Shown here in pieces: positions 43,560-50,168 of a stretch of DNA of 64,000 bases; the stretch's first letter is position 1; the number at the start of each line of letters is the position of its first letter. The stretch comes from Sphingomonadales bacterium (GTDB lineage: Bacteria; Pseudomonadota; Alphaproteobacteria; Sphingomonadales; Sphingomonadaceae), in NCBI GenBank assembly GCA_027486415.1, contig JAIXPC010000002.1, forward strand, positions 248,001 to 312,000, in the 5' to 3' direction. Below the pieces are notes generated by a model. That model was given only the letters and a program-made list of their open reading frames with translations, was not told the origin of the DNA and did no database searches. A program made the translations under genes and the position numbers.

Positions 43560-44657
43560 ATGAAGCGCATCATCGCCGCTGGCTTGCTGCTGGCCGGCAG
43601 CACGGCCCTTGCCCAGCAGGCGCAACCGGCCGCCACCAGCCCCCCCGGCCCGGCGCGCCCGGTGTGGACCGTCGCGACGCTGCCCCAACCGGCGCCACTG
43701 ACGGCTGAAACCAACAAGCAGCCAAACCCCTATCGCAGCGAGTTCGGCTATCTGAAGCTGCCTGCCGGCCGCGTGATGGGGTCGACCAGCGCGGTTGCCG
43801 TCGACAGCAAGGGCCATGTCTGGGTCGCCGAACGCTGCGGCGCCAACAGCTGCGCCAACAGCACCATCGATCCGATCATGGAGTTCGACGCGCAGGGCAA
43901 TTTCATCAAGGCGTTTGGCGGCGGGCTGACCGTGTTCCCGCACGGGTTTTATATCGACCGCGAGGACAATGTCTGGCTGACCGACGCCCGCGCCATGCCG
44001 GGCAAGGGCGCGACGGTGCTGAAATTCTCACCCGACGGCAAGCTGCTGCTGACGCTGGGCAAGCCCGGCGTGCAGGGCAGGGGCACCGACACGTTCACCG
44101 AGCCCAACGCGGTGATCGTGGCGAAGAACGGCGATATCTTCGTGTCAGACGGCCACGAGGCGGATCGCGGCGTCGCCCGCGTGCTGAAGTACGACAAGAC
44201 CGGCAAGTTCCTCATGCAGTTCGGCCAACCCGGCAAGGGCCAGGGCGACCTGGAGGTGCCGCACGCGCTGGCGATGGATTCCAAGGGGCTGCTCTACATC
44301 GGCGATCGCTGGAACAACCGCGTCCAGGTCTACACGCAGAAGGGCAAGCTGCTGAAAAGCTGGACGCAGTTCGGCCGCCCGTCGGGCCTGTTCATCGATG
44401 CCAACGACATCCTGTACAGCGGCGACAGCGAAAGCCGCCGCCCGGTTGGCTATGGCTACAACCCCGGCTGGCAGCGCGGCATCCGCATCGGTTCGGTGAA
44501 GGATGGCAAGGTCACGGCGTTCATCCCCGATCCCGATCCCAACCCCGATGGCGGTGCCACCAGCGGTGCCGAAGGCCTGTGGGTGGATCGCAACGGCGTG
44601 ATCTATGGCGCGCAGGTGAAGGAACGCACGGTGGTGCGCCATATGCGGGTGAAATGA
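43560..44657 (+). CDS. Exported NHL-repeat protein (amidating-lyase-like propeller)
   Basis: 365 residues with signal peptide MKRIIAAGLLLAGSTALA. Beta-propeller repeats of the NHL type follow: SAVAVDSKGHVWVAERCGAN, HGFYIDREDNVWLTDA, NAVIVAKNGDIFVSDGH, HALAMDSKGLLYIGDRWNNR and SGLFIDANDILYSGDSE. The pattern recalls the lyase domain of peptidylglycine alpha-amidating enzymes, under which name relatives are often annotated; activity is unproven. It is the last gene of the periplasmic cluster. Confidence 0.82.
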   Translation: MKRIIAAGLLLAGSTALAQQAQPAATSPPGPARPVWTVATLPQPAPLTAETNKQPNPYRSEFGYLKLPAGRVMGSTSAVAVDSKGHVWVAERCGANSCANSTIDPIMEFDAQGNFIKAFGGGLTVFPHGFYIDREDNVWLTDARAMPGKGATVLKFSPDGKLLLTLGKPGVQGRGTDTFTEPNAVIVAKNGDIFVSDGHEADRGVARVLKYDKTGKFLMQFGQPGKGQGDLEVPHALAMDSKGLLYIGDRWNNRVQVYTQKGKLLKSWTQFGRPSGLFIDANDILYSGDSESRRPVGYGYNPGWQRGIRIGSVKDGKVTAFIPDPDPNPDGGATSGAEGLWVDRNGVIYGAQVKERTVVRHMRVK

Positions 44658-44665
44658 GCGCAAAA

Positions 44666-44681
44666 CTGCCCTAAGGGGCAG
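44666..44681 (+). promoter_or_regulatory. Hairpin covering the gltX ribosome-binding site
   Basis: CTGCCC (44666-44671) pairs with GGGCAG (44676-44681) across the loop TAAG. The gltX Shine-Dalgarno sequence AAGGGG is inside it, 5 nt before the ATG. It could reduce or regulate gltX translation; a chance palindrome is also possible. Confidence 0.4.
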
Positions 44682-44683
44682 CC

Positions 44684-46012
44684 ATGATCGTCACCCGCTT
44701 CGCCCCGTCGCCCACCGGCCGCATCCACGCCGGCAATATCCGCACCGCGCTGGTCAACTGGCTGCTCGCCCGTTCGGCCAAGGATAATGGCGTGGGCCGC
44801 TTCGTGCTGCGACTGGACGATACCGATCTGGCGCGTTCGTCCCAAGAGTCGGCGCAGGCCATCCGCGATGATCTGGCCTGGCTGGGCCTGACCCCCGATG
44901 CAGAGGTCAAGCAGTCCGACCGGTTCGCCCTCTACGAAACGGCGCTGCAGCGTCTCGCCGCCCAGGGCCGCGCCTATGCCTGTTATGAAACTCCGGAAGA
45001 GCTGGAGCTGAAGCGCCGCGTTGCCCTGTCGCGCGGCCTGCCGCCGATCTATGACCGCGCCGCACTGGCCCTGACCGATGCCGACAAGGCCCGGCTGGAA
45101 GCCGAAGGCCGCAAGCCGCACTGGCGCTTCCGGATGGACGAGAGCGCCGATATCGACTGGCAGGATGGCGTGCGCGGCCATTGCCATTTCCCGGCCGCCT
45201 CCCTGTCCGACCCCGTCGTGCGCCGCGCCGATGGCTCGTGGCTCTACATGCTGCCATCGGTGGTGGATGATATCGATCTGGGCATCACCGATATCGTGCG
45301 CGGCGAGGATCATGTCACCAACAGCGCCGTGCAGTTGCAGATGTTCGCCGCTCTGGGGGCCACGCCGCCGCGCATGGCCCACCTTGCCCTGCTCACCGGG
45401 GCCGATGCCGCGCTGTCGAAGCGCATCGGCTCGGAAGGCGTCGATGCGTGGACCGCGCAGGGCATCGAGCCGGTGGCGGTGGCCGCGCTGCTCGCCCGCC
45501 TTGGCACCTCGCAGCCGGTCGAGCCGGTGGCCACGCTGGCCGATCTCCTGCCCGGCTTTGCACTCGATCACTTCGGCCGCGCGCCCGCGCGCTTCGATCC
45601 GGCCGACCTTGCCAGCCTGTCGGCCCGCTGCCTGCACCTGATGGATTTCGCCACCGCCGCCCCGCGCCTGCCCGCCGGCATGTCCGAAGCCGGCTGGAAC
45701 GCCGTGCGCGGCAACCTGACCCGCATCGAAGACGCGGCGCTGTGGCAGCAGGTCATCACCGGCGCGATCACGCCCGTGATCGAGGAGGCGGATTATATCG
45801 CCGCCGCCCGCACCACGCTGGCCGACCTGACGTGGGGTGACGACATCTGGACGCGCCTGATCGAGGCGCTGAAGGCCAGCACGGGCCGCAAGGGCAAGCC
45901 GCTGTTCATGCCGCTGCGCCTGGCGCTGACCGGCCAGCCGCACGGCCCGGAAATGGCGGCGCTGCTGCCCCTCATTGGGCGCGACCAGGCGCTGGCGCGG
46001 CTGGCGGGGTGA
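44684..46012 (+). CDS. gltX: Glutamate--tRNA ligase
   Basis: 442 residues. HIGH region FAPSPTGRIHAGNIRTALVN, KMSKS-type loop ALSKRIGSEG, and the glutamate-binding region RFVLRLDDTD. Alphaproteobacteria often have two such enzymes, one charging tRNA-Gln with Glu for later amidation; the sequence alone does not say which one this is. It starts 26 nt after the NHL gene with its ribosome-binding site in a small hairpin. Confidence 0.94.
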   Translation: MIVTRFAPSPTGRIHAGNIRTALVNWLLARSAKDNGVGRFVLRLDDTDLARSSQESAQAIRDDLAWLGLTPDAEVKQSDRFALYETALQRLAAQGRAYACYETPEELELKRRVALSRGLPPIYDRAALALTDADKARLEAEGRKPHWRFRMDESADIDWQDGVRGHCHFPAASLSDPVVRRADGSWLYMLPSVVDDIDLGITDIVRGEDHVTNSAVQLQMFAALGATPPRMAHLALLTGADAALSKRIGSEGVDAWTAQGIEPVAVAALLARLGTSQPVEPVATLADLLPGFALDHFGRAPARFDPADLASLSARCLHLMDFATAAPRLPAGMSEAGWNAVRGNLTRIEDAALWQQVITGAITPVIEEADYIAAARTTLADLTWGDDIWTRLIEALKASTGRKGKPLFMPLRLALTGQPHGPEMAALLPLIGRDQALARLAG

Positions 46013-46060
46013 AGCGCCGCACCTCTGGCCAACGCCGTCGCCCCCGCCTATCTTGGCCCC

Positions 46061-46468
46061 ATGGCCTTTCTTGATCCCCCTGACGCTCAGGCGCGGCGCA
46101 CCCGTTACTGGATCGCTGCCGGCAGCGTGCTCGCCACCACGACGATCATGACGCTGTTCCTGATCGAATCGAAATGGGGGTACAGCAAGCCCGATCCCAA
46201 GATCATCTATGCCCAGAGCTGGACGGCCGAACGCAGCCGCACCGATGCGATTGCCGATGCCAGGGCCACCAAGGCCGCGCGCGAGGCGGCGCTGGCCAAG
46301 AGCCGCGCCTACATCGCGACGCTGTCAGGTCAGGCGAAAATCGACGCGCAAAAACAATATGATGATTATGTGAGCGGCGGCGGGCTGGCGAAGGACTTCC
46401 CCTATGTCGCGGCCAGGCCTTCGGTTGAAGGGATGGTGCGCGCCCCGGCCGAACCGCCCATCGAGTGA
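46061..46468 (+). CDS. Small single-pass membrane protein, unknown function
   Basis: 135 residues. A cytoplasmic N-terminus (MAFLDPPDAQARRTRYW) leads into one membrane helix (IAAGSVLATTTIMTLFLI), then an outside domain with a charged helix (DAIADARATKAAREAALAKS) and a proline-rich end. I recognise no domain. Its stop overlaps the ribD GTG start by 4 nt, so it is translated with the riboflavin genes; a shared function is not implied. Confidence 0.72.
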   Translation: MAFLDPPDAQARRTRYWIAAGSVLATTTIMTLFLIESKWGYSKPDPKIIYAQSWTAERSRTDAIADARATKAAREAALAKSRAYIATLSGQAKIDAQKQYDDYVSGGGLAKDFPYVAARPSVEGMVRAPAEPPIE

Positions 46469-47439
46469 GCGACGCGGCCACCGATTGGCGCTGGATGGGC
46501 GCGGCGTTGGCGTTGGCCACGAGGGGCGCGGGGCTGTGCTTTCCAAATCCCTCGGTTGGCTGCGTGATCGTCAAGGATGGCCGCGTTGTTGGCCGCGGCC
46601 ACACCGGAATCGGCGGGCGCCCGCATGCCGAGGCGCTGGCGCTGGCCCAGGCGGGTGCAGCGGCGCGCGGTGCCACCGCCTATGTGACGTTGGAGCCTTG
46701 CGCCCATGTCTCACCGCGCGGGCCGGCCTGCGCCGACAGCCTGATCGCCGCCGGCGTCGCCCGCGTCGTCGTTGCCGCGCATGATCCCGATCCCCGCACC
46801 GATGGCGATGGCGTGGCGCGCCTGCGGAGCGCGGGCATTGCCGTCACGTCAGGCGTTCGCGCCCATGAGGCAGAGGCGGGCCTTTCCGGCTTCCTCACCC
46901 GCTTGCGACACGGCCGCCCGCACATCACGCTGAAACTCGCGGTCAGCCTGGATGGGGCAATTGCACGGGCGGATGGCACGTCGAAATGGATCACCGGCGC
47001 TCGCGCCCGCGCGGCGGCCCACCTCGAGCGCGCCCGCCATGAACTGATCGTCGTCGGCCGCGGCACCTGGGATGCGGATGCGCCCGCACTTGATGTCCGC
47101 CTGCCCGGCCTCGATGCGCGCAGCCCGCGCATTGGCGTGGTTGGCCGCAGCGATGGCCTGCCGGCGCACGTCAACCATTTCGCCGATGCCGCCGCGCTCA
47201 CCGCCGATCCGGCGCTGCACGTGCTGGTCGAAGGCGGCGTGAAATTGGCCGCCAGCCTGCTCGCCGCCGACCTGGTGGACGAACTGGTGCTGATGCGCGC
47301 GCCCATCCTGATCGGCGGCGGCCGCACCATGAGCGACATCGGCCTTGCCGATCTGCCGCTGGCCCATGGCCGCTGGGCCACCGGGCCGGCGATGACGCTC
47401 GGCCCCGACCGCATTGAACGCTTCTTCCGGACACGCTAG
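46465..47439 (+). CDS. ribD: Bifunctional riboflavin deaminase/reductase RibD
   Basis: 324 residues from a GTG overlapping the previous stop (GTGA). The N-terminal deaminase has the zinc motifs GGRPHAEALALA and TLEPCAHVSPRGPACADSLI; the C-terminal reductase starts at HITLKLAVSLDGAIARADGT and has LHVLVEGGVKLAASLL. It performs the second and third steps from GTP to riboflavin. ribE follows after 9 nt. Confidence 0.95.
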   Translation: MSDAATDWRWMGAALALATRGAGLCFPNPSVGCVIVKDGRVVGRGHTGIGGRPHAEALALAQAGAAARGATAYVTLEPCAHVSPRGPACADSLIAAGVARVVVAAHDPDPRTDGDGVARLRSAGIAVTSGVRAHEAEAGLSGFLTRLRHGRPHITLKLAVSLDGAIARADGTSKWITGARARAAAHLERARHELIVVGRGTWDADAPALDVRLPGLDARSPRIGVVGRSDGLPAHVNHFADAAALTADPALHVLVEGGVKLAASLLAADLVDELVLMRAPILIGGGRTMSDIGLADLPLAHGRWATGPAMTLGPDRIERFFRTR

Positions 47440-47448
47440 GCCAGCCCC

Positions 47449-48048
47449 ATGTTCACCGGCATCATCACCGACATCGGCACCATCACCCGCGTGGAAGAAC
47501 GCGGCGATCTGCGCGTCACCGTGCAGACGGGGTATGACACCAGCGGCATTGCCATCGGCGCGTCGGTGGCCAATTCCGGCGTCTGCCTCACCGTCGTCAG
47601 CAAGACCGATACCAGCCTTACCTTCGACGTGTCCGCCGAAACCCTGCGCTGCACCGCATCGGGGATGTGGCAGGAAGGCGCCCGCCTGAACCTGGAACGC
47701 GCGCTGAAGGTGGGCGACGAACTGGGCGGCCACATCGTCACCGGGCACGTGGACGCGGTGGGCCGCATCACCGACATCACGCCGGAAGGCGATTCGAAAC
47801 GCTTCACCTTCCAGATGCCGGCCAGCATTGCGCCTTATGTGGCGCCCAAGGGCAGCATCTGCCTCAACGGTGCCTCGCTCACGGTCAACAGCGTCTCCGA
47901 CGACGATCTGGGCCACTGGTTCACCGTCAACATCATCCCGCACACCGCCGACTGGACGACGTTCGGCACCGCCCGGCCCGGTGACGAGGTCAACATCGAA
48001 ATCGACGTGCTCGCCCGCTATCTGTTCCGCATGAAACAGCTGGGTTGA
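47449..48048 (+). CDS. ribE: Riboflavin synthase
   Basis: 199 residues, made of two lumazine-binding repeats: MFTGIITDIGTITRVEERGD with VANSGVCLTVVSKT, and GHIVTGHVDAVGRITDI with SICLNGASLTVNSV. It forms riboflavin from two lumazine molecules. The stop is followed by a 52-nt leader with overlapping inverted repeats before ribBA. Confidence 0.96.
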   Translation: MFTGIITDIGTITRVEERGDLRVTVQTGYDTSGIAIGASVANSGVCLTVVSKTDTSLTFDVSAETLRCTASGMWQEGARLNLERALKVGDELGGHIVTGHVDAVGRITDITPEGDSKRFTFQMPASIAPYVAPKGSICLNGASLTVNSVSDDDLGHWFTVNIIPHTADWTTFGTARPGDEVNIEIDVLARYLFRMKQLG

Positions 48049-48053
48049 CACCC

Positions 48054-48095
48054 GAATGTGATGGGCGCACTGCATCCTCACATTCCGATGTGAGG
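48054..48095 (+). promoter_or_regulatory. Overlapping inverted repeats in the ribBA leader
   Basis: GAATGTGA (48054-48061) is complementary to TCACATTC (48078-48085). CCTCACAT (48076-48083) is complementary to ATGTGAGG (48088-48095). The middle arm can therefore pair with either side but not both. The right arm contains the ribBA Shine-Dalgarno sequence GAGG, 7 nt before the ATG. Either a translational switch or a DNA operator (20-bp palindrome CCTCACATTCCGATGTGAGG) would explain it. A perfect TTGACA sits at 48045-48050 across the ribE stop, without a clear -10 box. Confidence 0.55.
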
Positions 48096-48100
48096 ACACG

Positions 48101-49378
48101 ATGAGCCAGTCCCTGATTGCCCGCCTGCGCGACCTGGTCGCCAGCGGTGAAGAATCCAAGGCCGGCATGGCCCGCGCCGCCGGCCTGCACGCAAACAGCC
48201 TGCGCGCGCTGGACGAGGAGGACTGGAACCCCACCAGCGACACGCTCCGCAAGCTGGAAAGCTGGCTGGCCGACCGCAATGCCGGCCCGGCACTGGCCAG
48301 CATCGAGGAGATCATCGACGAGGCCCGCAACGGCCGCATGTATATCCTGGTCGATGACGAGGACCGCGAGAACGAGGGCGACCTGATCATTCCCGGCCAG
48401 ATGGCGACGCCCGATGCCATCAACTTCATGGCCAAGTTCGGCCGCGGCCTGATCTGCCTCGCCATGGCATCCGAGCGCGTGAAGGCGCTGGGCCTGCCGC
48501 TGATGGCGCAGCACAACGGCACCCGCCATTCGACGGCCTTCACCGTTTCCATCGAGGCCAAGGAGGGCGTCACCACCGGCATTTCGGCGGCTGACCGGGC
48601 CCGCACCATCGCGGTCGCCATCGACGCCGCCAAGGGCCCGGAGCATATCGTTTCGCCGGGCCACGTCTTCCCGCTGGTGGCGCGCGACGGCGGCGTGCTG
48701 GTCCGCGCCGGCCACACCGAGGCATCGGTGGACATCAGCCGCCTTGCCGGCCTCAACCCCAGTGGCGTCATCTGCGAGATCATGAACGACGATGGCACCA
48801 TGGCGCGTCTGCCCGACCTGATTCCGTTCGCCCGCCGCCATGGCCTGAAGATCGGTACCATCCGCGATCTGATCGCCTATCGCCACCGCCACGACCGGCT
48901 GGTGAAGTGCGTGGCCGAAACGCGCCTCGAAAGCTGGCACGGCGGCGAGTGGGTGGCGAAAACCTATGCCAACACCGCCGAATATTCGGAACACATGGTG
49001 CTGCAGAAGGGCCGCATCGAACCCGGCAAGCCCACGCTGGTCCGCGTCCACACCCAGTCGATGTTCACCGACATGTTTGCCGAGAAGGGCAACCGCGCCG
49101 GCCAGTTGCAGCGCGCCATGGACGTGATCGGCGAGGAAGGCGCCGGCGTCATCGTCATCATCCGCGACGGCAGCCCCACCGCCATTTCCGAACAGATGCG
49201 CGCCAAGGGGCAGGGCGAATCCATCGTGCTGCGCGACTATGGCATCGGCGCCCAGATCCTCGTCGATCTTGGCGTCAGCGACATGATCCTCCTCACCAAC
49301 CAGCATCGCAACATCGTCGGCATCGAAGGCTATGGCCTGCACGTCGTCGGCGAACGCGCCATCCCGCCCCGGAGCTGA
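48101..49378 (+). CDS. ribBA: DHBP synthase with N-terminal HTH-like domain and degenerate RibA domain
   Basis: 425 residues, in three parts. Residues 1-60 (SLIARLRDLVASG, KAGMARAAGLHANSLRALDE, SDTLRKLESWL) look like a Cro/C1-type helix-turn-helix, which normal RibB lacks. Residues ~65-265 are DHBP synthase with the active site intact: ILVDDEDRENEGDLIIP, QHNGTRHSTAFTVSIEAKEG and GHVFPLVARDGGVLVRAGHT. It makes dihydroxybutanone phosphate from ribulose 5-phosphate. The C-terminal ~150 residues follow the GTP cyclohydrolase II fold (ending LRDYGIGAQILVDLGVSDM) but lack the three zinc cysteines, so that activity is probably absent. The leader carries overlapping inverted repeats. Confidence 0.92.
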   Translation: MSQSLIARLRDLVASGEESKAGMARAAGLHANSLRALDEEDWNPTSDTLRKLESWLADRNAGPALASIEEIIDEARNGRMYILVDDEDRENEGDLIIPGQMATPDAINFMAKFGRGLICLAMASERVKALGLPLMAQHNGTRHSTAFTVSIEAKEGVTTGISAADRARTIAVAIDAAKGPEHIVSPGHVFPLVARDGGVLVRAGHTEASVDISRLAGLNPSGVICEIMNDDGTMARLPDLIPFARRHGLKIGTIRDLIAYRHRHDRLVKCVAETRLESWHGGEWVAKTYANTAEYSEHMVLQKGRIEPGKPTLVRVHTQSMFTDMFAEKGNRAGQLQRAMDVIGEEGAGVIVIIRDGSPTAISEQMRAKGQGESIVLRDYGIGAQILVDLGVSDMILLTNQHRNIVGIEGYGLHVVGERAIPPRS

Positions 49379-49644
49379 GGGTCCAAACTCAATGAGGATA
49401 GGGGTCGTCACGATGTCAGGAAGGCCGATGGAAGTGAGCGAGCGCAGCCAGATAGCAGCGCTATCTGGCAATCGAGCGAGCGCGCCATCGGCCTTCCTGA
49501 CATCGCCCCACGGGTGGGCCGGAGCGGCGATATGGCGTCGTTGCGGTCACTCGCCGGGGGGCGAAGCCCCGCCAGCGCACCCGCGCCTAGCCAAATCGCC
49601 GCTCCGGCCCATGCCGACCCCTATCCTCATTGAGTTTGGACCCT
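49378..49644. repeat. Three-stem palindromic element between ribBA and ribH
   Basis: Outer arms 49378-49407 and 49615-49644 are perfect inverted copies (30 bp; outer end AGGGTCCAAACTC). Inside are a perfect 21-bp inverted repeat (49411-49431 with 49485-49505, itself capped by CCAGATAGC-AGC-GCTATCTGG at 49448-49468) and a perfect 17-bp repeat (49515-49531 with 49595-49611). Linkers of 3, 9 and 3 nt leave a compact three-way junction. It is not a known FMN riboswitch. No target duplication or transposase is seen. It separates the GGAG at 49371-49374 from the ribH start. Confidence 0.9.
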
Positions 49645-49648
49645 AACT

Positions 49649-50065
49649 ATGAACATCCTGATCGTCGAAGCCCCGTTCTACACCCACATCGCCGCCATGC
49701 AGCGCGATGGCGTCACCGCGGCGCTGAAGGCCGCCGGTGCCACCTGGGAGGTGATCTCCGTTCCCGGCGCGCTGGAAATCCCCGCCGCCATCGCCTTTGC
49801 CGAACAGTCCGGCCAATATGATGGCTATGTCGCGCTGGGCTGCGTGATCCGCGGCGAGACCTATCATTTCGAAGTCGTCGCCGGCGAAAGCGCCCGTGCC
49901 ATCATGGCGCTCACCCTTGATGGCCTCGCTATCGGCAACGGCATCCTGACCGTGGAGAACGAGGCCCAGGCCATCGCCCGCGCCGACAAGGGCCAGAAGA
50001 ACAAGGGCGGTGAGGCCGCCGAAGCCGCGCTGGCCATGGTGGCGCTGAAGCAGCGCTTCGCCTGA
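49649..50065 (+). CDS. ribH: 6,7-dimethyl-8-ribityllumazine synthase
   Basis: 138 residues, a normal lumazine synthase: [20 protein letters not shown], substrate loop [31 protein letters not shown] and the end [18 protein letters not shown]. It condenses the products of RibD and RibB. No ribosome-binding site other than a weak GGA in the right arm of the upstream element precedes the ATG. The usual nusB neighbour is missing. Confidence 0.95.
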   Translation: MNILIVEAPFYTHIAAMQRDGVTAALKAAGATWEVISVPGALEIPAAIAFAEQSGQYDGYVALGCVIRGETYHFEVVAGESARAIMALTLDGLAIGNGILTVENEAQAIARADKGQKNKGGEAAEAALAMVALKQRFA

Positions 50066-50168
50066 CACCCTTGCTGCCGCCACAAAGGCGGCTGGACACG
50101 CCCCCTCGCAATGGCACAATGTTGCGAAAGGGTCGGACAGCTGCCGGTGGTGGGCGGGAGAGTGTGTC

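Noticed and set aside
48049-48100. FMN riboswitch before ribBA (also looked for before ribD and ribH)
   Set aside because: None of the conserved RFN-element boxes is present; the structures here are simple inverted repeats.
46849-48861. 670-codon minus-strand open frame opposite ribD, ribE and ribBA
   Set aside because: Antisense shadow of well-identified riboflavin genes.
49378-49644. The ribBA-ribH element as a MITE or insertion sequence
   Set aside because: No target-site duplication, transposase or known terminal repeat is visible; mobility is kept as an inference, not a call.
49332-49646. Open frame of 104 codons running through the ribBA-ribH element
   Set aside because: It starts inside ribBA in another frame and its coding potential comes only from the palindromic element; no ribosome-binding site.
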